DNA of 49,208 nucleotides from Saprospiraceae bacterium (GTDB lineage: Bacteria > Bacteroidota > Bacteroidia > Chitinophagales > Saprospiraceae). Positions 9,574 to 18,770 of the stretch are shown piece after piece (the first letter of the stretch is position 1; each line of letters begins with the position of its first letter). The DNA is taken from the NCBI GenBank assembly GCA_030729925.1, contig JANQWK010000027.1:1-49208 (forward strand), given 5' to 3'. The position numbers were made by a program, and so were the translations under genes. The notes beneath the pieces are model-generated. The model was not told the DNA's origin. It saw only the letters and a program-made list of their open reading frames with translations, and ran no database searches.

Positions 9574-10584
9574 TTATTCGTTTTCAGCCTCCTGGCTGTT
9601 AATGGTCTCCCACAAAAGATCTTTGAGTTGCTCCAAACCCGTCTGCGCAACTGCCGAAATAAATATATAGGGTACGCCCGCGGGCAAAAATGCCTTCAGT
9701 TGTTCCAACATAATGGCATCCATTAGATCGCATTTCGTAATGGCCAGTACCCGGGGCTTGTCTAATAACTCCTCCTTGAAAGACCTAAGCTCGTTCAGCA
9801 GAATATCATATTCCTGCTGAATATCATCGCTGTCGCATGGAATCATGAAAAGCAAAGTAGCGTTGCGCTCGATATGTCGCAAAAACCGGAGCCCCAGTCC
9901 TTTCCCCTCGTGTGCCTTTTCAATAATTCCCGGAATATCAGCCACTACAAAAGAACGGGTATCCCGGTAACTCACGATTCCCAGATTGGGTACCAGCGTT
10001 GTAAATGGATAGTTCCCGATTTTTGGCTTTGCCGCCGTAATCACCGAAAGGAGCGTGGACTTTCCTGCATTGGGGAAACCCACCAAGCCTACATCCGCCA
10101 GAACTTTTAGTTCCAAAATTTTCCACTCTTCCCTGCCGTCCTCTCCTGGTTGCGCATATCGGGGCGCTTGGTTGGTGGGCGACTTGAAATGAGAATTGCC
10201 CAAACCACCTCTTCCTCCCGACACCAAGACTCTTTCCTCTCCGTCCCGAGTAATCTCAAAATGAATTTCGCCCGTCTCGGCATCTTTGGCAACCGTACCC
10301 AATGGGACATCCAGGAAAACATCGTCCCCGTCAGCACCGGTTTTGTTGTTGGAACTCCCATCTACCCCTTTACCTGCAATCACATGCTTGCGGTATTTTA
10401 AAGACAACAAGGTCCATACATTGCGATTGCCGCGCAAAATAATATGTCCGCCTCTTCCACCATCGCCACCATCCGGTCCGCCCAGAGGGGTTTTACGGGT
10501 TCTTAAAAAGTGCATAGAACCCTTACCTCCTGCACCTGAACGGCAGCAGATTTTTACATAATCTACAAAATTCTGTTCCGACAT
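9574..10584 (-). CDS. obg: Obg GTPase
   Basis: Essential ribosome-associated GTPase involved in 50S assembly and growth control. The Gly-rich Obg domain occupies residues 1-160 with the typical [12 protein letters not shown] turns. The G domain follows: G1 GFPNAGKST (169-177), G3 DIPG, G4 TKCD and G5 SA. The protein ends soon after the G domain at 336 residues, without the extra C-terminal domain of some Obg proteins. It starts 32 bp after adk and ends 12 bp before the AmgK-RapZ fusion, so co-transcription is likely. Confidence 0.95.
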   Translation of the reverse strand: MSEQNFVDYVKICCRSGAGGKGSMHFLRTRKTPLGGPDGGDGGRGGHIILRGNRNVWTLLSLKYRKHVIAGKGVDGSSNNKTGADGDDVFLDVPLGTVAKDAETGEIHFEITRDGEERVLVSGGRGGLGNSHFKSPTNQAPRYAQPGEDGREEWKILELKVLADVGLVGFPNAGKSTLLSVITAAKPKIGNYPFTTLVPNLGIVSYRDTRSFVVADIPGIIEKAHEGKGLGLRFLRHIERNATLLFMIPCDSDDIQQEYDILLNELRSFKEELLDKPRVLAITKCDLMDAIMLEQLKAFLPAGVPYIFISAVAQTGLEQLKDLLWETINSQEAENE

Positions 10585-10616
10585 CCGGATCTTCTTATTT
10601 ATTGTTTAAGCACATC

Positions 10617-11195
10617 TTACTCCAACACATCATCAATTACCTCGCAAAGCCGGTCTAAGATATCCTCGATGCTGCCAACGCCATCCAGCCTGAATGCCTT
10701 ACCTTGTGCAGCATAATGATCAAAAACAGGATTGGTCTCATTTTTATAAACCTGAATACGGTTTCGAATAATATTTTCATCCGCATCATCCGCTCTTCCG
10801 GAAACCTGTCCCCTCCCAAGTAATCGGGTCACCAGTTCTTCATCAGGAACTTCCAACATCAACAAGGCCGTAACCGGAGTTTTCCGACCGCTCAAAAAAG
10901 TATCCAGCGCCTCTGACTGAGGAATCGTTCGCGGAAAACCATCAAAAATAAATCCCTTCACTTGTGGATTGGCGTCCACCCGGCTCTGCAACATACCTAT
11001 AGTAACGGAATCCGGAACCAATTCGCCCCTGTCTGTATAACTTTTGGCCTCCAGACCCAGGGGGGTACCGTGCTTGATTTCATAGCGGAACATATCTCCC
11101 GTAGAAATGTGAAGCAGTTCGTACTGGGCAGCCAACTTTTCTGCCTGCGTTCCTTTTCCCGAACCCGGGGGACCAAATAGAATCAAATTAACCAT
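10617..11195 (-). CDS. adk: Adenylate kinase
   Basis: Interconverts 2 ADP and ATP + AMP in the cytoplasm. The P-loop GPPGSGKGT (residues 8-16) is at the N-terminus and the AMP-site motif DGFPRT is present. At 192 residues it is the short form. The lid region after GRGQVSGRADD lacks the four-Cys zinc site and the long beta lid. Nothing unusual in sequence. It lies 38 bp downstream of the thioredoxin-like gene and 32 bp upstream of obg on the same strand. Confidence 0.95.
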   Translation of the reverse strand: MVNLILFGPPGSGKGTQAEKLAAQYELLHISTGDMFRYEIKHGTPLGLEAKSYTDRGELVPDSVTIGMLQSRVDANPQVKGFIFDGFPRTIPQSEALDTFLSGRKTPVTALLMLEVPDEELVTRLLGRGQVSGRADDADENIIRNRIQVYKNETNPVFDHYAAQGKAFRLDGVGSIEDILDRLCEVIDDVLE

Positions 11196-11233
11196 GACCT
11201 GAATATATTATTTGCTTTGACAATTAATCTTGG

Positions 11234-12589
11234 CTATTGCCCAAAGAGTTCACCCAGCTTCCGCTCTAGGGATGCGCCCCTCAAGTTTCGCGCGATAATC
11301 CGCCCCTCGGCATCCAGCAATACAGTATGCGGAATGGCACTGACCCCGTATTGCTTTGCAACTGCATTTTGCCAGCCCTTCAGATCGCTGACCTGATACC
11401 AGCTCAATCCATCAGCGGCTATTGCGCCAAGCCAACGATCGCGACTACTGTCCAGGCTTACGCCTAAAATCTCAAATCCCAGATCCTTGTACTTTTGGTA
11501 CATGCGCACCACATTAGGGTTTTCCCGCCTGCAGGGGCCACACCAGCTTGCCCAAAAATCAATCAACAGTACCTTTCCCCTAAGATCACTCAGACGGAGC
11601 TGGTCTCCTTCCGGGGTTTCCTGGGAAAAATCAGGAGCTTCGGCCCCAACAGTAAATGCGGCAACGGCGGCTATAGCTTTTTCATAAGCCTGAGCTACTT
11701 CCGGATAACCATTGCCATAAGAATCAATGAACTGCTTGGCATACGTTACAAAGTTACCTTGTTTTTGCGTTTGCAAAGCATTAATTACGCCAAGCAATGC
11801 AAAAAGATGTGCAGAGCTACCCATTGGAATACCTGAAAGCACTTGGTCTAAATACTTTTTTTGCACTGGCTGATCCAGGTTTACCCGACTCAAGGTAGCT
11901 GCATAATTCTTCAGCGTCTCATACACCCAAGGCGACTGCTCAAACTCTGGACGGGAAAAATCGGCAAATTGAAAATATCGGTCGGCATAGTAAGCTACCT
12001 CATCGGAGTAGTTGCCCGAGTGGTTGACAAAACTCAAATACGTATTCAAAGCTGCAACGCTGTGCAAAATCGGTGCCTGCTCCTCCATCTTTTGCAGCAA
12101 GGCCAATTTTTTGTCATCCAGCACCCGCAGTTTTTCCTTGATTTGTCCCTTCAAGGAATCTGGAGCCGTAGTATAAGATCTGGATAAATTGTTGTTTTCC
12201 TGCTGTAAGCCGTTCATTTCCATCCGTAGCCGATCATAAGCAAGGTTCACGGGAGAGTTTACAAATTGAAGCCCCTGAACATTCTGACAAGTCCCCTTTA
12301 TCGTTACCTGCTCCTCTTCGCCGAGAATGATCAGACGAGATTTGGCAGCATATTCTCCCAGATAATAAAACCGGTGCCCGGTTTTCGGGATTTTGACGAC
12401 AAACAGGCCGGAAGTGTCTGCCTGAGGAAACTTATATTTCTCGGATAGTCCCAGTCCATTAAACTCGAACAAAACAAGTTCTCCACCGCAATCTTTCATT
12501 TCCACATTGACCGTAACCCATGCGTCCTGCCCTTTTGCCAACGGCAAACCCAGCAGGATTGCAAACATAACACCTATAATCGTCTTCAT
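11234..12589 (-). CDS. TlpA-family thiol-disulfide oxidoreductase with DUF4369-like N-terminus
   Basis: Exported redoxin of 451 residues. A signal peptide (MKTIIGVMFAILLGLPLAKG) is followed by a beta-rich ~110-residue region like DUF4369, a helical linker (about 120-300) and a C-terminal thioredoxin fold. The active site is WCGPC with Cys350 and Cys353, and the cis-proline is in IPHT near 420. The family reduces or re-arranges periplasmic disulfides, and members in this phylum are usually anchored at or near the outer face of the inner membrane. It is the first gene of the minus-strand run leading into adk. A dedicated substrate is not evident. Confidence 0.85.
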   Translation of the reverse strand: MKTIIGVMFAILLGLPLAKGQDAWVTVNVEMKDCGGELVLFEFNGLGLSEKYKFPQADTSGLFVVKIPKTGHRFYYLGEYAAKSRLIILGEEEQVTIKGTCQNVQGLQFVNSPVNLAYDRLRMEMNGLQQENNNLSRSYTTAPDSLKGQIKEKLRVLDDKKLALLQKMEEQAPILHSVAALNTYLSFVNHSGNYSDEVAYYADRYFQFADFSRPEFEQSPWVYETLKNYAATLSRVNLDQPVQKKYLDQVLSGIPMGSSAHLFALLGVINALQTQKQGNFVTYAKQFIDSYGNGYPEVAQAYEKAIAAVAAFTVGAEAPDFSQETPEGDQLRLSDLRGKVLLIDFWASWCGPCRRENPNVVRMYQKYKDLGFEILGVSLDSSRDRWLGAIAADGLSWYQVSDLKGWQNAVAKQYGVSAIPHTVLLDAEGRIIARNLRGASLERKLGELFGQ

Positions 12590-12701
12590 AAATCAGGCTG
12601 TTTTTTTTCAAAGTTAGTCCTAATCACTTGTTTTTCCAATTCCATTCCTCGTAGCACTTTTTGACGCACTGGTCTATAAGTGATGTCATAACGGAACAAA
12701 T

Positions 12702-12716
12702 CGGTTAAATTGACCG
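12702..12716. promoter_or_regulatory. Imperfect palindrome between divergent genes
   Basis: CGGTTAA-A-TTGACCG is a 15-bp inverted repeat with one mismatched pair, located 38 bp upstream of the ATG at 12754 in the 164-bp region shared with the divergent redoxin gene. It could be an operator. The rest of the gap shows nothing I can name. Confidence 0.3.
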
Positions 12717-12753
12717 TTCTAAACATGAATTGAATAAGCAAAAAAAGCTTTCC

Positions 12754-13203
12754 ATGATAAGAAAAACCAATTTTCGGACATCTGGCAATCCCATAAATCT
12801 GATCATAGGTCTGGTCATCCTGTTTGCGTTCCTGTTTGGCCTCTTCAAACTTGCTTCGTTCGTGTACAAAATTCTGGCAACAGTGAGTCCCGTACTCCTA
12901 ATCGCCGCTGCAATTGTCAACCACAGGGTCATTGTTGCCTATGGCAAAAAGCTTGGAGCACTGATCAAACAAAACAATGTCCTTGGTATTGCAGCTGTTG
13001 TCCTCAGCATTGTGGGCTTTCCCATCCTCGCGGCCTATTTTCTTTATGCCGCGATTGCGAGCAAAAACCAGCAACAGCAAAAGGGCAGGCGTCAAAACTA
13101 TGACTCGGATGCGGGCGAATGGATCAATTACGAGGAGATCGAGAGCAAGCACAAAAAACCATTATATCGGTCGTCTTACGACGAAAATGACCTTGTCCAA
13201 TAG
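12754..13203 (+). CDS. Small integral membrane protein
   Basis: 149-residue protein from the ATG at 12754 (an in-frame TTG at 12730 would add eight residues). Hydrophobic segments lie near residues 15-35, 38-58 and 80-105, followed by a polar tail with a QQQQ run and many charged residues. The middle segment is interrupted by a basic stretch (GKKLGALIKQ). I do not recognise the family. It ends 5 bp before the membrane glycosyltransferase gene, so the pair is probably one operon, and a shared role at the membrane is possible. Confidence 0.65.
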   Translation: MIRKTNFRTSGNPINLIIGLVILFAFLFGLFKLASFVYKILATVSPVLLIAAAIVNHRVIVAYGKKLGALIKQNNVLGIAAVVLSIVGFPILAAYFLYAAIASKNQQQQKGRRQNYDSDAGEWINYEEIESKHKKPLYRSSYDENDLVQ

Positions 13204-13208
13204 GGATT

Positions 13209-14333
13209 ATGGAACTCTTTTTGGCGCCAGCAATACTGGCAGTGGTGTTGTATGCCGTTTTTATGGGCTATACCAGCTGGCGCTGGAAAAAAATGCCAGA
13301 CACGACTATTCCCGAATCTCCGCCTGAAACTTTCGTTTCTGTCGTCATACCCGCACGCAACGAAGCAGGAAATATCGTAGCTTGTGTAGGTAGTATCCTG
13401 CAGCAGGAGTACCCGGCGGATTTGTTTGAGGTCATCATCGTGGACGACCATTCCGATGATGCTACCTGGGAGCAGATCGGACAATTTGCGGACGATCGCA
13501 TAAAGGCGATTCGTGCAGACAACCAATCTTTTGGCAAGAAAAAAGCCCTGGAAGCAGGTATTGGCATAGCAAAGGGAGCCTTAATCGTTACGACAGACGC
13601 CGATTGTACCGCTCCGCCAAAATGGTTGGCAACAATAGTAGCTGTGTACGAGTCCCGGCAGTCTGCCATTATCGCTTCTCCGGTGATCTTTCAACCGGGT
13701 CAACGCGCAATCGAGCACTTTCAGTGCTTAGATTTCGTCGGCACCATGGTCTTAACCGGAGTAGGTATCCGGCACAGATGGTTTTATCTGGGCAATGGAG
13801 CCAACCTGGCCTTCCCCAAAAGCATCTTCGAAGCACTCAATGGGTACAGCGATATTGACCATATTGCATCCGGAGATGACTTGTTGTTTATCCACAAAGT
13901 AGCCCACCACTACCCCTCACGAATCCATTTCAATAAAAGTCTAGCCGCAACTGTAAGCACCCAGCCCCAACAAAGCCTTCGCAGCTTATTCTGGCAGCGC
14001 ATACGCTGGGCCGGAAAATCAGGTGCCTATACCGACAGACCCCTTCAATTGATCCTTTTGATGGTATTTTCGGTCAATGCTTTCGTCCTCCTCGCCCCCC
14101 TGGCACTCCTCTTCACCCCAAGCCATTTATGGCTACCCTATGCCGGTATCCTCGGCCTCAAAGTCCTTGCAGACCTCGTGTTGCTCGAAACAGGTATGCG
14201 CTACTTTCAACAAACACCGTTACGCCGCTTCTTCCTAATCGCACAACTCTACCACCTCGTCTATGTAGCCGCAATAGGCCCCCTCAGCCTTGTGCTGAAA
14301 AAATATCCCTGGAAAGGCAGAAAAGTACAGTGA
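13209..14333 (+). CDS. Membrane glycosyltransferase, family 2
   Basis: 374-residue GT-A enzyme embedded in the inner membrane. A short N-terminal hydrophobic anchor (residues 3-22) precedes the catalytic domain. This has VVIPARNEAGN, the VDDHSDD acidic motif, TDADC as the DxD metal site, GDD further on and QRIRW, the Q-x-x-R-W motif of processive GT2 enzymes. Two or three hydrophobic segments follow from ~275 to 365. Such proteins add sugars to lipid carriers or build polysaccharide. The acceptor cannot be told from sequence. Probably translated with the small membrane protein upstream. Confidence 0.85.
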   Translation: MELFLAPAILAVVLYAVFMGYTSWRWKKMPDTTIPESPPETFVSVVIPARNEAGNIVACVGSILQQEYPADLFEVIIVDDHSDDATWEQIGQFADDRIKAIRADNQSFGKKKALEAGIGIAKGALIVTTDADCTAPPKWLATIVAVYESRQSAIIASPVIFQPGQRAIEHFQCLDFVGTMVLTGVGIRHRWFYLGNGANLAFPKSIFEALNGYSDIDHIASGDDLLFIHKVAHHYPSRIHFNKSLAATVSTQPQQSLRSLFWQRIRWAGKSGAYTDRPLQLILLMVFSVNAFVLLAPLALLFTPSHLWLPYAGILGLKVLADLVLLETGMRYFQQTPLRRFFLIAQLYHLVYVAAIGPLSLVLKKYPWKGRKVQ

Positions 14334-14381
14334 CTTTTTTGGAGAAAAACAGACTATATTGTTGAAAAACAAAGATTTAAG

Positions 14382-14457
14382 CATCAGGTGCAAGCCACCT
14401 TAAGGTGCCTTGCACCTGATTACCCTTATTAATACCCTCACATGCTAAAAAGTAACC
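14382..14457 (+). repeat. REP-like hairpin repeat, copy 2 (hairpin core inverted)
   Basis: The 40-nt hairpin is at 14382-14421 and the tail AAAAGTAACC at 14448-14457 after a 26-nt spacer beginning ACCCTTATTAAT. Hairpin pair 10/31 is C-G where copies 1 and 3 have G-C, a compensatory swap shared with copy 4. The conserved mismatch is C-C here instead of G-G. The hairpin reads as the reverse complement of copy 4's, apart from one end base, while the tail keeps the same orientation. It sits between the convergent glycosyltransferase and prfC genes and could also act as a transcription end. A G-rich run (14520-14527) follows. Confidence 0.85.
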
Positions 14458-14531
14458 AGTTACTTTCAGCTACCCAAAAAATTCGAGGGTAAATGTTACC
14501 CCCTGGTCTTTTCGCGATAGGGGGGGGAAGA

Positions 14532-16112
14532 TTAAAATTCGTCAGAAAAATGAAACTCGATTTCGGGGTGATTTTCCTGTGCCATCTTCAAAGCCCAGGC
14601 CGACTCAGCCATATATACGAGTTTGCCATTTTTATCCTTAGCCAGGTCTTTCCTGCGTCTGGACTCAAATGTCTTGAGGGCATCCTTATTGTTGGTACTC
14701 ACCCAGCAAGCTTTGTACAAATTGACAGGCTCGAAAGCGCAGGAAGCACCGTATTCGTGAAGAAGTCGGTACTGGATCACATCAAACTGGAGGGCTCCGA
14801 CCGTGCCAATAATTTTGCGTTGGTTGAGTTCCATGGTAAACAACTGAGCCAGGCCCTCATCCATCAGCTGATCCAGACCTTTGTTTAGTTGTTTTGACTT
14901 CAAGGGATCTGTATTGTCCACATAGCGGAACAACTCCGGTGAAAAACTGGGGATACCTTTAAAATGTAGCGTTTCTCCGTCGGTTAGGGTGTCGCCGATC
15001 TTAAAAATACCCGAATCATACAAACCGATCACATCCCCGGGAAACGCCTCATCAATGACTGTCTTTTTGGAAGCCATAAAAGATGTAGGGTTAGCAAACT
15101 TCATCTTGCGATTCTGGCGAACATGCAGGTAGTTGGTATTGCGATTAAACGTACCCGAGCAAATCCGCAAAAAAGCAATGCGATCCCTGTGCTTGGGATC
15201 CATATTGGCGTGTATTTTAAAAACAAACCCTGAAAAAACAGCTTCACTGGGTTTGACCTCTCGCTCCTCAGCATGGCGCGGTAACGGTCCGGGCGCAATT
15301 TCGACAAAACAATCCAATAACTCTTTGACGCCAAAATTATTGATCGCACTCCCAAAGAAAACAGGAGCAATATCTCCGTTAAGGTAAGCCTCCCTGTCGA
15401 AAGAAGGATATATTTCCCTGACCAGATGCACCTCACTCCTTAGCTCATCTGCGGCTGCTGTACCTACATTTTTGTCCAGTCGCTCGTCGCTCAGGTCGGT
15501 AATCTCAATCACCTCCTCGGCAAGTTGCTTTCCATGAGGCTGAAAAAGTACCAGTTTTTCCTCAAACATATTATACACGCCCTTAAACCGCTGCCCCATA
15601 CCTACGGGCCAGCTCAGCGGACAAACTTTAAGTCCAAGTTTTTGCTCTATCTCATCCAACAAATCTATCCCATCCAGACCTTCCCGATCCAGTTTGTTGA
15701 TAAAAACAATGATCGGCGTATTGCGCATGCGGCACACGCTCACCAGCTTCTCCGTCTGTGTTTCCACCCCCTTCGCCACGTCAATCACCACGATCACACT
15801 ATCCACGGCCGTCAGCGTCCGATAAGTATCCTCAGCAAAATCCTGGTGACCAGGTGTATCTAAAATATTTATTTGCAAATCGCTGTATTCAAAAGCCATC
15901 ACGGAAGTAGCTACTGAAATACCCCGCTGGCGTTCAATTTCCATGAAGTCGGAAGTAGCCGTGCGCTTTATTTTGTTGGACTTAACCGCGCCCGCAATCT
16001 GTATGGCTCCGCCAAAAAGGAGCAACTTTTCGGTAAGGGTTGTTTTACCCGCATCCGGGTGACTGATAATTCCGAAGGTTCTTCGGTTATTGATAGCTTG
16101 ACTTTCGGACAT
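14532..16112 (-). CDS. prfC: Peptide chain release factor 3
   Basis: Translation GTPase that recycles RF1/RF2 from the ribosome after termination. The ATG at 16112 ([14 protein letters not shown]) gives 526 residues, matching the usual ~529. An upstream start at 16199 would add residues unlike the family. The G domain starts at once: G1 [10 protein letters not shown]2 region with ERQRGISV, G3 DTPGHQD and G4 NKLDRE. EF-G-like domains II and III follow. The stop lies next to a G-rich stretch and repeat copy 2. Divergent from the antiporter gene. Confidence 0.95.
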   Translation of the reverse strand: MSESQAINNRRTFGIISHPDAGKTTLTEKLLLFGGAIQIAGAVKSNKIKRTATSDFMEIERQRGISVATSVMAFEYSDLQINILDTPGHQDFAEDTYRTLTAVDSVIVVIDVAKGVETQTEKLVSVCRMRNTPIIVFINKLDREGLDGIDLLDEIEQKLGLKVCPLSWPVGMGQRFKGVYNMFEEKLVLFQPHGKQLAEEVIEITDLSDERLDKNVGTAAADELRSEVHLVREIYPSFDREAYLNGDIAPVFFGSAINNFGVKELLDCFVEIAPGPLPRHAEEREVKPSEAVFSGFVFKIHANMDPKHRDRIAFLRICSGTFNRNTNYLHVRQNRKMKFANPTSFMASKKTVIDEAFPGDVIGLYDSGIFKIGDTLTDGETLHFKGIPSFSPELFRYVDNTDPLKSKQLNKGLDQLMDEGLAQLFTMELNQRKIIGTVGALQFDVIQYRLLHEYGASCAFEPVNLYKACWVSTNNKDALKTFESRRRKDLAKDKNGKLVYMAESAWALKMAQENHPEIEFHFSDEF

Positions 16113-16263
16113 AGCGAAAAAATTTTTATCATTTTTTTGTCGAAGACAAAATTCCTGCAAAGGTAAAGATTTGTAAGCAAGCCAGAGGGAGCGCAGCATA
16201 AAATGCAGAGAAAAGTTATCGCATTTGTGCCATTCATCGCAAAAGCATTTCTGTGAAATATCG

Positions 16264-16271
16264 TATCTTTA
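16264..16271 (+). promoter_or_regulatory. -7 box of the antiporter gene
   Basis: TATCTTTA matches TAnnTTTG at all but the last base and lies 6 bp before the ATG at 16278, so the transcript would be nearly leaderless. No TTTG at the right distance upstream was seen. Confidence 0.35.
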
Positions 16272-16277
16272 GCTGAT

Positions 16278-18116
16278 ATGGTAGAAATAGCAAGCATCAT
16301 CATTCTCGGTATTTTCGCGCAATGGCTTTCCTGGAAAGTAAAAGTTCCTGCCATTTTGCCCCTCATCATCATTGGGTTAGTGGTAGGGCCTGTCTCTACG
16401 TTGTGGTCATCCGACGGAGAAAAATGGATAGAACCTATTTTTAACGCTACAAGCGGCAGAGGGCTTTTCCCCGGGGAATCGCTGTTCTATTTTGTTTCAC
16501 TGGCCATAGGCATTATCCTTTTTGAAGGAGGGCTTACGCTGAAGCGAAAAGAGATCAGCGATATTGGTCCGGCAATTGTAAAGCTCATCACCTTAGGATC
16601 TGTCATTACTTTTGTTGGTGCAGGTTTGGCGACCCACTATATCATGCAATTGAGCTGGCCGATTTCCTTTCTTTTTGCCGGGTTGATCATCGTTACGGGG
16701 CCTACTGTTATTGCTCCCATCCTGCAGAATGTTCCGCTCAACAAAAACGTATCTACGGTTTTGAAGTGGGAAGGCATCCTGATAGATCCCATTGGTGCGC
16801 TTGTTGCGGTACTGGTATTTGAGTTTATCCGTAGTGCCGATGGAGGAGTGGCGTTTACCTCACATGCGTTGATCAAGTTTTCGCAGATTGCGCTAATTGG
16901 TTTCGGATTGGGTTTTTTGGCTGCCATTGGAATATTCCAACTCATCAAACACGAGCTGGTTCCGCGGTTTCTGCTGAATGTGTTTATTCTGGCTGCCGTG
17001 CTTGCGGTATTTGTTTTTGCGGATACGCTTGCCCACGAATCGGGCTTGCTATCTGTGGTGGTAATGGGTATGGTGCTGGGAAATCTGGATGTGCCGAGAT
17101 TCAAGGAAATTTTGTACTTCAAGGAGTCTATTAGTTTGTTATTGATCTCCATTCTGTTTATACTACTCGCTGCCAATATCAACATGTCTGATCTTGAACT
17201 GATTACGGGCAATCCGGGGAGCTTGGCGCTATTTGCTTTTGTCACTTTAATTCTACGGCCCTTGAGTGTGTTGGCCAGTACCCAAAACTGTGGGCTCAGC
17301 TTCCGGGAGCAGTTGTTTATCTCGTGGGTTGGACCAAGGGGAATTGTAGCTGCCGGTATTGCCTCCCTGTTTGGCATCACGCTGATCAAAAACGGGGTTC
17401 CTGAGGCGGAGTACATTACACCTTTGGTGTTCATGATCGTTTTGGGTACGGTAATTATGAATGCTACAACCGCCAGACTGGTGGCCAGCCTGCTCGGAGT
17501 CATTCAAAAAGAATCTAATGGCGTACTTTTTTTCGGCGCCAACCAAGCGACTCGCCTGATTGCTCAGTATCTCATTACGCATAAGCGCAACGTCGCCATT
17601 GTGGACAACAACGAAAGTAACATCAACAAAGCCCTTGCCGAAGGGATCAATGCCTTTACTGCGAATATCTTCACCGAGGAAATGACTGAAAATTTCGAAC
17701 TTCTGGACATGGGGTATCTTGTCGCCATGACGGCAAATGATTCGGTGAACGATTTTGCGGTGAAAAAGTACCAAAAAATATTTGGAGAACGAGGTACCTA
17801 TCGGGTGATGACTCCGGAGGAAATGAAACAAGACAAAAGCCTGCTCCCACAGGGACTTTTTTCCTATACCGATGACTTCCTCAACATCAGTGAGGTTGCC
17901 CGCGATCATGGTTATGTCCGCGAAATACCGGTGAAAGATATGGGCGAACTCATGGACTACTTCAACGCCATGAATACCCGGAAACATACCATACCGCTGT
18001 TTATCCGAAACGGTAAAGATATCCAGGTGCTACCCAATGATGTAAGTAAGCTCAGCGTTTCTCCCGGTACCCTGCTGGTATATATCGGGGATGCGTTCGA
18101 GCCCGGCGAAGCGTGA
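16278..18116 (+). CDS. Cation/proton antiporter with C-terminal RCK (TrkA-N) domain
   Basis: Inner-membrane monovalent cation:proton antiporter of the CPA superfamily, 612 residues. Residues ~1-400 carry about a dozen hydrophobic segments, with the conserved regions LFEGGLTL, VTGPTVIAPIL and WVGPRGIVAAGIASL. Residues ~410-520 form a nucleotide-binding RCK fold: VLFFGANQATRLIAQYL (Rossmann beta-alpha start), VAIVDNN (acidic end of beta 2) and a later DLVAMT-like strand. The architecture resembles NhaP2/KefC-type K+ or Na+ antiporters controlled by nucleotide binding. The ion cannot be told. Its stop codon abuts the stop of the convergent gene at 18117 with no spacer. Confidence 0.85.
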   Translation: MVEIASIIILGIFAQWLSWKVKVPAILPLIIIGLVVGPVSTLWSSDGEKWIEPIFNATSGRGLFPGESLFYFVSLAIGIILFEGGLTLKRKEISDIGPAIVKLITLGSVITFVGAGLATHYIMQLSWPISFLFAGLIIVTGPTVIAPILQNVPLNKNVSTVLKWEGILIDPIGALVAVLVFEFIRSADGGVAFTSHALIKFSQIALIGFGLGFLAAIGIFQLIKHELVPRFLLNVFILAAVLAVFVFADTLAHESGLLSVVVMGMVLGNLDVPRFKEILYFKESISLLLISILFILLAANINMSDLELITGNPGSLALFAFVTLILRPLSVLASTQNCGLSFREQLFISWVGPRGIVAAGIASLFGITLIKNGVPEAEYITPLVFMIVLGTVIMNATTARLVASLLGVIQKESNGVLFFGANQATRLIAQYLITHKRNVAIVDNNESNINKALAEGINAFTANIFTEEMTENFELLDMGYLVAMTANDSVNDFAVKKYQKIFGERGTYRVMTPEEMKQDKSLLPQGLFSYTDDFLNISEVARDHGYVREIPVKDMGELMDYFNAMNTRKHTIPLFIRNGKDIQVLPNDVSKLSVSPGTLLVYIGDAFEPGEA

Positions 18117-18710
18117 TCAAGGCCTTAAGGGCAACAAATCCAATGCCTCTGCCACACAACGAACGCTGTTTTTGAATGCCTCCCGCTGAGCGGCAGACAA
18201 CTCAATCGTGCGTTTTTTGGTGCGGTAACGCACCCGGATGCGCTCAATATCGTAATAAAGTAAACGGTAGAAGTGGTTGATCGTAATGACACAAGTGTGC
18301 TGATATACCCGCATATTGGTTGAGGGATCAAAAGTGCCCTTGTCCGGGAAATTGTTAAGGCCGAGAATCATACTGTCGCTCAACGCCAACAACACCGTCT
18401 CTCCCTCATCAACTACCAGAAATTCATATTCCGGCAGCGCCAGGGTAAGAAAAAAAGAAACCAGACTGTCTTCGCTCTCCGCGTAAGAAAAAATTATTTT
18501 TCCCTCTTCAATCATCTTGGGGCCATCCACTGTCTCGTAAAGAGATGGAATCAGATACCCAATATTGACCGGTTGCCCCAGCACCAGCCTGGTACTGTCA
18601 AACGCATCAACTGAATCATGTGCCAGCTTGCACTGAGCAATGCCCTGAAAGTATCCCAACAAAAGCATCGGAGCCAAAATCCATTTCATCATATCCATTG
18701 TACTAACCAT
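18117..18710 (-). CDS. Exported protein of unknown function
   Basis: About 197 residues from the ATG at 18710. Several in-frame ATGs down to 18689 could serve equally well. A hydrophobic signal (MMKWILAPMLLLGYFQG, cleavage near AQC) predicts export, and the Cys just after it leaves a lipoprotein possible, though the box is poor. The body is beta/alpha with no domain I recognise. It follows the giant adhesin-like gene by 60 bp on the same strand and may be the last gene of that cluster. No terminator separates its 3' end from the convergent antiporter. Confidence 0.6.
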   Translation of the reverse strand: MVSTMDMMKWILAPMLLLGYFQGIAQCKLAHDSVDAFDSTRLVLGQPVNIGYLIPSLYETVDGPKMIEEGKIIFSYAESEDSLVSFFLTLALPEYEFLVVDEGETVLLALSDSMILGLNNFPDKGTFDPSTNMRVYQHTCVITINHFYRLLYYDIERIRVRYRTKKRTIELSAAQREAFKNSVRCVAEALDLLPLRP

Positions 18711-18770
18711 GGCTCTAATTAAAACAAAAACATGCACTCTTCCAAATCAAGTCTCTACCTCACTCCAGCA

